Counted from the first letter of the stretch, positions 54,680 through 63,259 are shown. The stretch: DNA of 64,000 bases from [Clostridium] clostridioforme AGR2157 (GCF_000424325.1 NZ_AUJR01000009.1:58327-122326); one strand, 5' to 3'. The notes: generated from the letters alone by a model not told the origin. Numbers and translations are program-made.

Positions 54680-55714
54680 ATGTTAGAGACTAACGGCAGG
54701 AATTTTGACCTTCTTACCCTGGGACAGGTGCTTCTCAGGCTGTCACCCCCAGATAACGAGCGTCTGTCAAGAGGCGACACCTTCGTCAAGCAGGTGGGCG
54801 GGGCAGAACTGAACGTGGCAGTGGGCGCGGCCCTTCTGGGACTTCACACAGGCGTTATTTCCAAGCTTCCGGCCCATGATATAGGAAGCTTCATGAAAGG
54901 CAAGATTCGTTCCTTCGGGGTAAGCGATGATTTCTTCATGTATGACCAGTCCCCCGCAGCCAGGGTTGGCATTTACTATTATGAGAACGGCGCTTACCCC
55001 AGAAAGCCCAAAGTGATTTATGACCGCAACCACAGTTCTTTTTTCTCCCTGGATATTGACGAGATACCGGAGGAGGTGTACACGGCTTCCAAATGTTTCC
55101 ACACCACAGGCATCACCCTGGCCTTAAACGAGGACATCCGCGAGACAACCATAGAGATGATTAAGCGGTTTAAGGCAGCGGGCACCCTGGTATCCTTTGA
55201 TGTTAACTTCAGAGGAAATCTGTGGACAGGGGACCAGGCCAGGGAATGTATCCTGAGAATCCTTCCCTATGTGGACATCTTCTTCTGTTCCGAGGACACC
55301 GCCAGGCTTACCTTCTTAAAGACAGGTACGGCCAGGGAGATGATGAAGAGCTTCACCGAGGAATTCCCCATCTCCATCGTGGCCTCCACCCAGAGAATTG
55401 TCCACAGTCCCAAGCGCCATACCTTTGGCTCTGTGATATACGATGCTGCAAAGGATGAGTACTATGAGGAAGAGCCGTACCGGGATATTGAAGTGGTGGA
55501 CCGGATTGGCAGCGGCGACGCCTATATATCCGGGGCTCTTTACGGGCTGCTCAGTACAGGCGGTGACTGTGCCAGGGCAGTTGCTTTCGGTAATGCCACG
55601 GCTGCTGTCAAGAACACCATTCCCGGAGACCTGCCATCTTCCAACCTGGAAGAAATCGAGACCATCATCCATGCCCACAACCAGGCAGGCCCTCAGAGTG
55701 AGATGGCCCGGTAA
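54680..55714 (+). CDS. Second PfkB-family sugar kinase
   Basis: A 344-residue ribokinase-like protein, a paralogue of the KdgK just upstream. It keeps LTLGQVLLRLSPPDNERLSR, VGGAELNVAVGAALLG and the catalytic DRIGSGDAYISGALYGLL. The Gly-rich motif is GGAELNVA in place of GGGEANVA. It may phosphorylate KDG or another acid such as 5-keto or 2-keto gluconate; the substrate is open. ATG 54680 is chosen because AAAAGGAGA lies just upstream and an ATG at 54662 would contain it. It lies behind the kdgK terminator, so partly separate expression is likely. Confidence 0.85.
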   Translation: MLETNGRNFDLLTLGQVLLRLSPPDNERLSRGDTFVKQVGGAELNVAVGAALLGLHTGVISKLPAHDIGSFMKGKIRSFGVSDDFFMYDQSPAARVGIYYYENGAYPRKPKVIYDRNHSSFFSLDIDEIPEEVYTASKCFHTTGITLALNEDIRETTIEMIKRFKAAGTLVSFDVNFRGNLWTGDQARECILRILPYVDIFFCSEDTARLTFLKTGTAREMMKSFTEEFPISIVASTQRIVHSPKRHTFGSVIYDAAKDEYYEEEPYRDIEVVDRIGSGDAYISGALYGLLSTGGDCARAVAFGNATAAVKNTIPGDLPSSNLEEIETIIHAHNQAGPQSEMAR

Positions 55715-55900
55715 AGATAAACCGTATTTGTGTAAACATTTTGAAACATTTGTCATAAGGTTCATTCTAAATTCAGAATTATTAAGAAATACTTTATTGG
55801 ATATGGACAGTAAATGATATATACTTCTCATACAGACATAACAAGTGCCTTCGGCTGGCCCATGGCTTCCCGCGAGGCAGATGAAAAGGAGAAGATTATA

Positions 55901-56617
55901 TTGAGAAAATATTATTTATATGCAGTAGGAATTTGTGCAGCCATAGCCCTGGGAGCAGCCGGATGCTCGGCAGGTGTCAACGCCGAGACAACGGCCGATA
56001 GCTCCGTGACAGCAGAAGAGAATAAGGAAGAGACCACCATGAATGACACCACGGTAGTGGAATCAGTCACCGGAGCCATTGAGAGTATGGAAGAGAGCCG
56101 GCCCGGGATGCCCCAGTCCATCCGGATTTACGGACCTGTGACAAAGATGGAGGACGGCAGTCTTTCCATTGACAATCAGTCGGGCATGAGTACCAGCGGT
56201 GAAATTATCCTGAATGTGGCTGACGATATGACCTATATCCTGGACGCCATGACAGGTCTCCCGGTAGCCCTGGAGGATGTGAAGGACGGGGATACCATTT
56301 ACGCCTACATAGGGCCGGCCATGACCATGAGCCTTCCGCCCATGACCAATGCTGTCATGATTTTCACCAATCTTCCGGCAGACGCCAAGGCGCCTGATTA
56401 TGTGGAAGTCAAGTCCATGGTTACGGATGCAGCCACATCCAAATCCGTGCTGACAGCCGCGGACGGAGCCGAGTTCACACTGGCGGAGGACTGCAACATC
56501 TTCCCGTATCTCACCAGGAACATCGTGACTCTGGATGACCTGACACAGGGAAAGAAATGTGTGGTATGGTCAGATGATGAGAACACAGCTTCCAAGATTA
56601 TGTTATTTGCAGAATAA
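55901..56617 (+). CDS. Putative lipoprotein of unknown function
   Basis: A 238-residue protein with a type II signal peptide; GAAGC at about residue 17-21 forms the lipobox. A Thr/Glu/Asp-rich linker (residues about 25-60) is followed by a domain of two repeated-looking halves with VTKMEDGSLSIDNQSG and DGAEFTLAEDCNIFPYL. I do not recognise the family. The start is a TTG at 55901 preceded by AAAGGAGA with an 8-base gap. It stands alone between the kinase gene and the convergent transporter, with a strong terminator after it. Confidence 0.7.
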   Translation: MRKYYLYAVGICAAIALGAAGCSAGVNAETTADSSVTAEENKEETTMNDTTVVESVTGAIESMEESRPGMPQSIRIYGPVTKMEDGSLSIDNQSGMSTSGEIILNVADDMTYILDAMTGLPVALEDVKDGDTIYAYIGPAMTMSLPPMTNAVMIFTNLPADAKAPDYVEVKSMVTDAATSKSVLTAADGAEFTLAEDCNIFPYLTRNIVTLDDLTQGKKCVVWSDDENTASKIMLFAE

Positions 56618-56652
56618 TTAAGTTTTCTCCAGTGGATGTTACAGGACAGGAG

Positions 56653-56701
56653 AAGGGCTGGTGCCCGGCATATGAACTAAGCCGGGCATCAGCCCTTTTA
56701 T
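56653..56701. terminator. Strong terminator after the lipoprotein gene
   Basis: A 17-bp stem with one G-U pair (56653-56669 with 56681-56697) and a T-run. It may also help end the convergent trp transporter transcript. Confidence 0.88.
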
Positions 56702-56802
56702 ATTGCGCCGGCATAATCTCCATACCCGCCCCTGTTTCATTGGTTTCAATCATATGAAGCGGATTATGGCTGATATGGTCCAGGCGCTTGTGCTTTTTTA
56801 GT

Positions 56803-57576
56803 TTAATTGCCGCATTCTATGCTGATTTCATTGAATTTTTCCAGAATGTCGTCAATGCAGAGCGCCTGTTTTTCCTCATCCTCTTTGTCTACCACGGCGC
56901 GGCCCTGGTGCATCATCAGGAGGCGGTCCCCATATTCCACTGCATAGCGCAGGTTGTGGGTAACCATGATGGTGGTCAGATTTTTTTCCTTTACAATCTT
57001 TCCGGTCAGCTCCATGATGGTCTCAGCAGTCTTGGGGTCCAGGGCAGCTGTGTGCTCATCTAAAATCAGGAACTCAATGGGAGTCATGGTGGACATGAGA
57101 AGGGCCATGGCCTGGCGCTGGCCGCCGGAAAGGACTCCCACCTTCACATCCATCTTATCCTCCAGCCCCAGTCCCAGGGAACGGAGGGATTCACGGTAAT
57201 ACTCCAGTCTCTGCCGGTTGGTTCCCGGCCTGAGGTTAAAGGCCTTTCCCTTGTTGTCTGCCAGGGACATGTTTTCCAGTATGGTCATGGTTGGACATGT
57301 GCCCATGGCCGGATTCTGATAAACCCGTCCGATGCGGCGCTGGCGCTTGTATTCAGGAATCCGGGTGATGTCCTTTCCGCCGATTATGATTCGTCCCTCA
57401 TCCAGGGGAATGCTGCCGCAGATGATGTTTAAGAGGGAGGTTTTGCCGGAGCCGTTGCTTCCCACCACGGACACAAACTGATGGTCCCTTATGGTCAGGT
57501 TGAAGTCCTCAAACAGGCACATTTCATTGACTGTACCGGCATTGTAGTATTTATTGATATGCATCAGCTCAAGCAT
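56803..57576 (-). CDS. trpZ: ABC transporter ATP-binding protein (TrpZ-like)
   Basis: A 257-residue ABC ATPase. Walker A is GSNGSGKTSLLN, the Q-loop is in GRVYQNPAMGT, the signature is VLSGGQRQAMALLMS, Walker B is FLILDEHTAALD and the switch His is in MVTHNLRYA. It powers the permease that overlaps it by 8 bases. Together with the permease and binding protein it fits the DUF534-type (TrpXYZ) amino-acid importers. It is the last gene of the transcript from the tryptophan T-box. The gene name follows the T-box and architecture, not a measured substrate. Confidence 0.85.
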   Translation of the reverse strand: MLELMHINKYYNAGTVNEMCLFEDFNLTIRDHQFVSVVGSNGSGKTSLLNIICGSIPLDEGRIIIGGKDITRIPEYKRQRRIGRVYQNPAMGTCPTMTILENMSLADNKGKAFNLRPGTNRQRLEYYRESLRSLGLGLEDKMDVKVGVLSGGQRQAMALLMSTMTPIEFLILDEHTAALDPKTAETIMELTGKIVKEKNLTTIMVTHNLRYAVEYGDRLLMMHQGRAVVDKEDEEKQALCIDDILEKFNEISIECGN

Positions 57577-58501
57577 GGCTCTTTACCTTCTTTCCTCTGG
57601 AGGAGCTTGCCACCAGGATGATAAGGAACAAAATGGATGTAATCAGCTTTAAGTCCGAGGCAGTCACCGGGAAGGAAACAGTAAAGTTTCCAAAGGTAAG
57701 CCTTAAGTCGCCCAGGAGCAGGGCCAGGGATACACAGGCCTTGTAGATGATGGAACCTATGATGACAGCCGTGGTGGACTTCACGAAGCCGAACCGTTTG
57801 AACAGCTGGGTGCCTATGATTACATTGGCCAGGCCGATGACAATAGTGCCTGTGCCGGTGGAAATCTCAAAGAATCCCTTTTGCTGGCAGTACACGCTGC
57901 CGGCCAGGGCTGCAAATCCATTGGCAATGGCCAGGCCGATGATTTTAACCATGCCCTTATCCTTGGCTAAGGAGGTGACCAGCAGATCATTGTCCCCCAC
58001 GGCCCTGAGAAGATAGCCGGACCGGGTTTTCAGGTAAGCGTCCAGGAGCAGCTTACAGATAAGGACGATTGCCAGAAGGATGATAGTCACAGTATAGGGC
58101 TTGAGGGCCTGGGGGATGGTGCGTTCCAGCCATGGATCGCTGAAAATCGTGTCTTTGCTGAAAATAGGCAGGTTGGACTTGCCCGCAATCCTTAAGTTGA
58201 TGGAGTAGAGGGCGGTCATGACAATGATTCCCGACAGCAGGTCCCGTACCTTCAGCTTGACATGGATAAGTCCGGTGACGCAGCCCGCCATGGCTCCCAA
58301 AAGAAAGGAGAGGGGAAGGGCAGCAGCCGGATGGATGAAACCTCCGGCTATGCCGGTAGCGGTAAAGGCAGCTCCCAGAGGGAAGGTCCCGTCCACGGAC
58401 AGGTCCGGAAAATCCAGAATCCGGTATGTGATGTATACGCCCAGGGCCATGATAGCGTATACCAGGCCTTCTTCAAAGATACCTAAAATAATCGTTGTCA
58501 T
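57569..58501 (-). CDS. trpY: ABC transporter permease (TrpY-like)
   Basis: A 310-residue membrane protein with eight or more hydrophobic segments. The N-terminal IFEEGLVYAIMALGVYITYR and FPDLSVDGTFPLGAAFTATG are typical of the BPD_transp_2 permeases in this importer family. The end, SRGKKVKSHA, is basic and cytoplasmic. Its stop overlaps the ATPase gene start by 8 bases. The start follows GGAGGAAC. It forms a path for an amino acid, here predicted as tryptophan from the T-box. Confidence 0.88.
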   Translation of the reverse strand: MTTIILGIFEEGLVYAIMALGVYITYRILDFPDLSVDGTFPLGAAFTATGIAGGFIHPAAALPLSFLLGAMAGCVTGLIHVKLKVRDLLSGIIVMTALYSINLRIAGKSNLPIFSKDTIFSDPWLERTIPQALKPYTVTIILLAIVLICKLLLDAYLKTRSGYLLRAVGDNDLLVTSLAKDKGMVKIIGLAIANGFAALAGSVYCQQKGFFEISTGTGTIVIGLANVIIGTQLFKRFGFVKSTTAVIIGSIIYKACVSLALLLGDLRLTFGNFTVSFPVTASDLKLITSILFLIILVASSSRGKKVKSHA

Positions 58502-58531
58502 GATGTTCCTCCAGATAATGATGATAGAGCT

Positions 58532-59683
58532 TTACTGGGCAATCTCAGTGAACAGCTCAGCTGCATTTTTAGTCAAATCTACCGGCAGTGTGATGCCCAG
58601 ATTCTCGGCTACCTGTGTATTGCCGTAGAAGGCAGCCTCCTTGATGGTTTCGTAGTTCATTTCACTGGCTTTTTTCTCGCCGCGCAGTACCTGTGCAGCC
58701 ATCTTTCCTGTCTGCTTGCCCAGTTCGATGTAGTCCAGTCCCATGGCAGCCAGGCATCCAATCTTCACCTGCTCAATCTCACTGCCGAATACAGGGATAT
58801 TCCTGGCGGCAGCCTTATCCAGGATAACGGGAAGGGAGGCAACTACCGTGTTGTCGGTCAGGTTGGTGATGCAGTCCACTTTGCTTATGAGGGTGTCGGC
58901 AGCCAGGGCGATATCAGCGGAAGAGGAGATGCCTGTGTCCACGATTTCAAAACCATACTGGGGAGCCAGCTCCTTGTACTCTGCAATGGCGGATTCAGAA
59001 TTCACCTCGCTGGTGGTGTACATGATGCCGATGTTTTTAGCTTCCGGAAGAATCTCACGAATCATCTTGAGCTGGGCCTCTACGGGAAGTTTATCGCTGG
59101 TGCCCGTAATCTCGCCTACCGGAGTGCCGTCCGCATTGGCCAGCTCTGCGGCTACGGGGTCGGTTACGGCAGTGAAAATAACAGGAATGTCTGACTTCTT
59201 AGCCACGCCGTACTCTGCCTGTGCCATGGGAGTTGCGATGCCGCACATCAGGTCCACGCCCTTGCCGGCGAAATTCGTTGCAATCTGGCTGGCCGTACCG
59301 CCGTCAGCCTGGGAATTATCATACAGTACGGTCAGGTTTACGCCCTCCTCGATGCCTTCTTCTGCCAGGCCGGCCATGAAGCCTTCGCGGCAGTTGTCCA
59401 GGGAGCCATGCTCTGCAAACTGTCCCACACCGATGGTGTAGGCAGCGCTGTCAGCAGAAGATTCTGCCTTGGACTCACCGGTCTTGTCAGCGGAAGATGT
59501 GTCAGCGGACGGCGCGTCGGCCGCTGAGCCGTCAGCGCCCTGGGCGGCCTTATTTTCAGACCCGGTTCCGGCGGAGGTCTCAGCGGACTGGGCCGCGGTG
59601 GTGTTCTGGGAAGTGGATACGCAGCCTGCTAAGATGGATGCGCTTAAAGCTGCGGTTAAAAGCATTGCAATTGTTTTTTTCAT
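58532..59683 (-). CDS. trpX: ABC transporter substrate-binding lipoprotein (TrpX-like)
   Basis: A 383-residue lipoprotein; LAGC at residues 18-21 is the lipobox. A long Ala/Ser/Asp-rich linker (residues about 22-85) is followed by the ABC_sub_bind fold: IGVGQFAEHGSLDNCREGFM, NIGIMYTTSEVNSESAIAEY and FGSEIEQVKIGCLAAMGLDY. Family members bind aromatic or other amino acids. The start follows AGGAGGAA. It is the first gene after the Trp-type T-box and is separated by 30 bases from the permease. Confidence 0.88.
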   Translation of the reverse strand: MKKTIAMLLTAALSASILAGCVSTSQNTTAAQSAETSAGTGSENKAAQGADGSAADAPSADTSSADKTGESKAESSADSAAYTIGVGQFAEHGSLDNCREGFMAGLAEEGIEEGVNLTVLYDNSQADGGTASQIATNFAGKGVDLMCGIATPMAQAEYGVAKKSDIPVIFTAVTDPVAAELANADGTPVGEITGTSDKLPVEAQLKMIREILPEAKNIGIMYTTSEVNSESAIAEYKELAPQYGFEIVDTGISSSADIALAADTLISKVDCITNLTDNTVVASLPVILDKAAARNIPVFGSEIEQVKIGCLAAMGLDYIELGKQTGKMAAQVLRGEKKASEMNYETIKEAAFYGNTQVAENLGITLPVDLTKNAAELFTEIAQ

Positions 59684-59783
59684 AATTTTGTTTCCTCCTG
59701 TTTTTAAACTATATTTGTATGATTAAAACATGCTGTTGGATAAGGGACTTTCTGATGGGGCTGCCGTTTGAATAAAGCCGGAA

Positions 59784-60060
59784 TAAAAAAAGTCCCAATC
59801 ATAGCTTATGCTAAAATTGAGACGAATGAAATCCGCGGTGCCACTCAAATTGACTAAAAAGTCCACTTTACACATACCAACATATGCGCCGCATGTATAA
59901 CGGTTACGGAATCCGTCGGTCCCTACAGATGATACAATCCTTCAAGACCGCCCTCAAAAGTCCATTCAGCTGCCAGCCCTATACCGCAATCCCACCGCCT
60001 GCGGCTCTCTGTGTTAAAGCTTTGATAGCTTACTCCTCTTTCTCTACGGTTTAAGTTATT
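59784..60060 (-). promoter_or_regulatory. T-box leader (tryptophan-type) of the trpXYZ transporter
   Basis: On the minus strand the T-box core AGTGGCACCGCGG (59833-59845) is followed by a terminator (GTCTCAAT with ATTGGGAC, then T7, 59784-59823). The upstream AGGAGTAAG segment and a Stem I region holding GAATGGAC are present; UGG, complement of CCA at 59962-59964, is the likely specifier, matching tRNA-Trp. When tRNA-Trp is uncharged, the antiterminator forms and the importer is made. Confidence 0.9.
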
Positions 60061-60067
60061 AATCCGT

Positions 60068-60096
60068 ATCTTAATACAATAAAATGGATTTGTCAA
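60068..60096 (-). promoter_or_regulatory. Promoter of the trp T-box leader
   Basis: On the minus strand TTGACA (60091-60096), 17-base spacer, TAAGAT (60068-60073). Confidence 0.8.
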
Positions 60097-60137
60097 GAGT
60101 GTTTTGAAAATTCATATAAAGTCATGCAATGCCGCAC

Positions 60138-60260
60138 AAAAGTGTAAAAGAACTTTTATTGATTGATGAAATGTGGTAGACTGTAGGTGTGGAAAGGAAC
60201 ACTTTGGATTCAAAACAAAAGTGTTAACAACAAAAAGTGTTCACCAAAAAAATGTTCACA
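60138..60260 (+). repeat. Cluster of AAAGTGTT-like repeats before the hydrolase gene
   Basis: The region holds AAAAGTGTAA (60138-60147), an inverted GAACACTTT (60197-60205), AAAAGTGTTAAC (60217-60228), AAAAGTGTTCAC (60233-60244) and AAAATGTTCACA (about 60249-60260). The last three recur about every 16 bases in the leader. TAGACT at 60177-60182 is a possible -10 box without a clear -35. Regulator binding is inferred. Confidence 0.55.
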
Positions 60261-60277
60261 ACAAGGAGGAAAGTTCC

Positions 60278-60790
60278 ATGAGACGATTACTTGTGGTGGT
60301 GGATATGCAGAAGGATTTTGTGGATGGAGCTTTGGGCAGCCCTGAGGCCCAGGCCATTGTCCCTCATGTGCTGGATAAGATAAAGGCGTACCAGGATGCA
60401 GGAGACGAGGTGGTATTTACCCTGGACACCCATTTTGACGATTATACGGATACCATGGAAGGGAAGAAGCTTCCGGTGGTCCATTGTGTCAAGGGAACGC
60501 CGGGCTGGGAACTGATACCGGAGCTCAGGGGAATTTCGGGAACCCGTTTTGAGAAGCATACCTTTGGAAGCAGGGAACTGGCGGATTACGCGGCCAGGGG
60601 GCGGTATGACTTTGTAGAGCTCGTCGGCCTGTGCACGGATATCTGCGTCATTTCCAACGCCATGCTGATTAAGGCAGCGGTTCCTGACACATCCATACAG
60701 GTGGACGGGGCCTGCTGTGCGGGGGTAACTCCCCAGAGCCATCACAATGCTCTCAGCGCCATGGGGATGTGCCATATAGACATTGTATAG
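60278..60790 (+). CDS. Isochorismatase-fold cysteine hydrolase (nicotinamidase-like)
   Basis: A 170-residue hydrolase. The triad is visible: Asp in VVVDMQKDFVDG, Lys in HCVKGTPGWELIPEL and Cys in VGLCTDICVISNA. Metal-ligand residues like those of PncA are partly present (TLDTHFDDY). It may turn nicotinamide into nicotinate for NAD salvage, but ureidoacrylate-type and other amidases share the fold. Start ATG 60278 follows AAGGAGG with an 8-base gap. A repeat cluster precedes it, and a cytidylate-kinase-like gene follows after 63 bases. Confidence 0.85.
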   Translation: MRRLLVVVDMQKDFVDGALGSPEAQAIVPHVLDKIKAYQDAGDEVVFTLDTHFDDYTDTMEGKKLPVVHCVKGTPGWELIPELRGISGTRFEKHTFGSRELADYAARGRYDFVELVGLCTDICVISNAMLIKAAVPDTSIQVDGACCAGVTPQSHHNALSAMGMCHIDIV

Positions 60791-60853
60791 ACGTGAAAGA
60801 GACCACGGTGTGTTATGGGCACGGATGTGGATTAGGAATAAGGGGGACTCAAT

Positions 60854-61489
60854 ATGAATGACAGACATTTTGTAATTACCATTGAACGCCAGTACGGAAG
60901 CGGCGGCCGCCTGACAGGCAAACGCCTGGCCGAGGAGCTGGGCATTCATTTTTACGATGAAGAGATACTTAAGATGACATCTGAGACCAGCGCCATAGGG
61001 GAACAGTACTTCAGGCTGGCGGATGAAAGGGCTGGAAACAATCTGTTGTACCGTATAGTGACCAGCATGAAGCCGGAGCTGACAGAACCGGATAAGGCCG
61101 GCCCCAACATCACTTCGCCGGATAACCTGTTCCGTTTCCAGTCATCGGTCATCCGCAGGCTGGCAGCCTCTGAGACCTGTATTATCGTAGGCCGCTGCGG
61201 CAACTATGTGCTTCAGGACCAGATGGATAATCTGGTGCGCATCTTTGTGTATGCGGATACGGTCACCAGAATCCGCAGGGTCATGGACGTGGATAAGGTG
61301 GATGAGGCGGAAGCTCTCCGCAGGATGAGACGGATTGATAAGGAGAGGACGGAATATCACCGCTACTTTACCGGCAGGGAGTGGATGGATATGGAAAATT
61401 ATGACCTTCCCATCAATGCCAGCCGGATTGATTATGACCAGATGATTCAACTGATAAAAGACTATCTGAAGCTCAAAGGATTCCTGTAG
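60854..61489 (+). CDS. Cytidylate kinase-like family protein
   Basis: A 211-residue protein of the Cytidylate_kin2 type. The P-loop variant is TIERQYGSGGRLTGKRLAEE, followed by FYDEEILK and VGRCGNYVL; the C-terminal RMRRIDKERTEYHRYFTGRE resembles the LID and acceptor region. It is distinct from housekeeping Cmk, whose P-loop is different. The phosphate acceptor is unknown. The start is preceded by AAGGGGGA-like purines. A ZIP transporter gene follows after 42 bases. Confidence 0.85.
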   Translation: MNDRHFVITIERQYGSGGRLTGKRLAEELGIHFYDEEILKMTSETSAIGEQYFRLADERAGNNLLYRIVTSMKPELTEPDKAGPNITSPDNLFRFQSSVIRRLAASETCIIVGRCGNYVLQDQMDNLVRIFVYADTVTRIRRVMDVDKVDEAEALRRMRRIDKERTEYHRYFTGREWMDMENYDLPINASRIDYDQMIQLIKDYLKLKGFL

Positions 61490-61531
61490 AAAGGAGGGCT
61501 GGGGCTCAGGAAATGACAGAGGTGCATTAAG

Positions 61532-62308
61532 ATGAGCAGTATATTTGTGGGAATCATGATTCCCTTTATCGGGACCACGGCAGGGGCAGCCTGTGTGTTC
61601 TTTCTGACAAAAGCATTGAAGCCCAGTGTCCAGAAGACATTTCTGGGATTTGCGTCAGGGGTAATGGTGGCGGCTTCCGTCTGGTCCCTTTTGATTCCGT
61701 CCATGGATATGAGCGGGCATATGGGTAAGCTGGCATTCATTCCTGCTTCTGTGGGCTTTCTTTTGGGAATTGGTTTCCTGCTCCTGTTGGATGAGATAAT
61801 ACCTCATCTGCACATCGATACAGAGCAGCCGGAAGGTCCAAAGAGCAACTGGAAAAAGAGTACCATGCTGGTGCTGGCAGTGACCCTCCACAATATACCG
61901 GAGGGAATGGCCGTGGGCGTTGCGTTTGCAGGACTTCTGTCACAGAACGGGACTATCACCATGGCAGGCGCTCTGGCCTTGTCCGTGGGTATTGCCATAC
62001 AGAATTTCCCGGAGGGGGCCATCATATCCCTGCCTCTTAAGGAGGCGGCCGGGAAGGGGAAGGCATTCATTTACGGCACGCTTTCAGGCGTGGTGGAGCC
62101 CATAGGCGCCGTTCTTATGCTGGTGCTGGCCGAGTTTTTAGGACCGGTTCTTCCATACTTCCTGTCCTTTGCGGCAGGTGCTATGATTTACGTGGTAGTA
62201 GAGGAACTGATTCCGGAATCAGCCGAAGGAGAGCATTCCAATGCGGCAACCATTGGATTTGCCGTTGGGTTTGTGGTGATGATGATACTGGATGTGGCGC
62301 TGGGGTAG
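61532..62308 (+). CDS. ZIP family metal transporter
   Basis: A 258-residue membrane protein with eight hydrophobic segments. The ZIP metal-site helices are clear: LAVTLHNIPEGMAVGVAFAG (TM4) and IAIQNFPEGAIISLPL (TM5). A short histidine stretch HLHID lies in the loop before TM4. It probably imports Zn2+ or other divalent metals, like ZupT/GufA. The start follows a GGGCTGGGGC stretch with weak matches, 42 bases after the kinase-like gene. A terminator lies about 140 bases downstream. Confidence 0.9.
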   Translation: MSSIFVGIMIPFIGTTAGAACVFFLTKALKPSVQKTFLGFASGVMVAASVWSLLIPSMDMSGHMGKLAFIPASVGFLLGIGFLLLLDEIIPHLHIDTEQPEGPKSNWKKSTMLVLAVTLHNIPEGMAVGVAFAGLLSQNGTITMAGALALSVGIAIQNFPEGAIISLPLKEAAGKGKAFIYGTLSGVVEPIGAVLMLVLAEFLGPVLPYFLSFAAGAMIYVVVEELIPESAEGEHSNAATIGFAVGFVVMMILDVALG

Positions 62309-62448
62309 GACGTGTTGGAAAATTGTTTTCGGGCAGTCATGGCAGTTATTTTGGCTGGGTTTTGAGCGGCGGCAAAAGAGACGCAAAATGAGAGAAAATG
62401 TTGAAAATGCAGGAAATGCAAAAATATAAACAAAAATCCAAAAATACA

Positions 62449-62486
62449 GAAAAGGAAATCCGGTCTTGACATGGGTTTCCTTTTTT
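62449..62486 (+). terminator. Terminator after the ZIP gene
   Basis: An 11-bp stem with one G-U pair (about 62451-62461 with 62473-62483) and T6. The preceding 60 bases are A-rich. Confidence 0.8.
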
Positions 62487-62565
62487 GCTAAAGTGAATTT
62501 ACTTCTGCTGGATATATTCAGATATTCCGGCAATCTGCTGCACTCTAAGATGCAGTTCAGGGATT

Positions 62566-62913
62566 TTATCCCGTCCGGCCCTTTCGGCTGCTGAAATCAC
62601 ATGTAAACTTATATTTGGAATCACACAGAAAATACACAGGAAAGACAGGTGATACCCATAAGACACACCGCCGCTTTTCCCTGCCGGAATACAGCTCCAT
62701 AAACAGGAGCCGATCCGCAGGCAGCACCGCCGCCTTAAAATAAGTGCAGCACAGGGAGGCAGTCAACAGCTGGGGGCAGGTGACGGCCTCGCCGTCATCA
62801 AGTAAGATACATTCCCCGTCGTCACAGTTGGCGCACAGCTTACGGATCAGCTGGTTTACCTTGTGCCGCTGGTTTCTGAACTTTTTGTAAAATGTTTCAC
62901 GCTGTGTTGACAT
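62566..62913 (-). pseudogene. Remnant of a Cys-rich-VLP protein of mobile elements
   Basis: The 115-codon frame opens with KFRNQRHKVNQLIRKLCANC, DDGEC and LLDDGEAVTCPQLLTASLCC, then YFKAAVLPADRLL, which fits the Cys_rich_VLP domain found in conjugative and mobilisable elements. After EKRRC the expected C-terminal zinc-ribbon-like part is lost: the sequence changes to unrelated residues and ends soon. No ribosome binding site precedes the ATG, whose codon overlaps the -35 box of the divergent toxin-antitoxin promoter. It is probably a decayed gene. Confidence 0.6.
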
Positions 62914-62935
62914 CGTGAATACAAATGGATATACT
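62907..62935 (+). promoter_or_regulatory. Promoter of the dinJ-yafQ operon
   Basis: TTGACA (62907-62912), 17-base spacer, TATACT (62930-62935), 30 bases before the antitoxin start. It overlaps the 5' end of the Cys-rich-VLP remnant on the other strand. Confidence 0.8.
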
Positions 62936-62965
62936 ATAAGTGAAACAATAAGGGAGGTGAATCAC

Positions 62966-63259
62966 ATGGCAAAAACCGCAAATATCAATGTCCGAATTGA
63001 TCCTGAAACAAAATCAAGCGCAGAAAAGCTGTTTTCCAGTTTTGGAATCACTGTTACGGACGCAATCAACATTTTCCTCCGCAAGTCAATTATGGAGGGC
63101 GGACTTCCATTTGAGATGAAACAGCCGCGCTACAATGCGGAAACAGAAGCAGCCATGAATGAGGCAAGGGCCATCATGGGCGGACAGGTACAGGCAAAGA
63201 GTTATTCTTCCGCACACGCTCTTTTTGAAGAACTGGACGCAGAAAAGGACGGTGAGTAA
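62966..63259 (+). CDS. dinJ: RelB/DinJ family antitoxin
   Basis: A 97-residue antitoxin. The N-terminal ribbon-helix-helix is ANINVRIDPETKSSAEKLFS followed by GITVTDAINIFLRKSIMEGG and LPFEMKQPRYN, the RelB/DinJ pattern. It should bind its own promoter and neutralise the YafQ toxin with its C-terminal half. Start ATG 62966 follows GGGAGGTG with a 7-base gap; an upstream in-frame start lacks a site. The stop overlaps the toxin ATG by one base (TAATG). Confidence 0.93.
   Translation: MAKTANINVRIDPETKSSAEKLFSSFGITVTDAINIFLRKSIMEGGLPFEMKQPRYNAETEAAMNEARAIMGGQVQAKSYSSAHALFEELDAEKDGE

Noticed and set aside
62508..62690. A frame-shifted continuation of the Cys-rich-VLP gene ending HLRVQQIAGISEYIQQK
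   Set aside because: The open frame after the break does not match the expected C-terminal part of the family, so no repaired gene could be supported.
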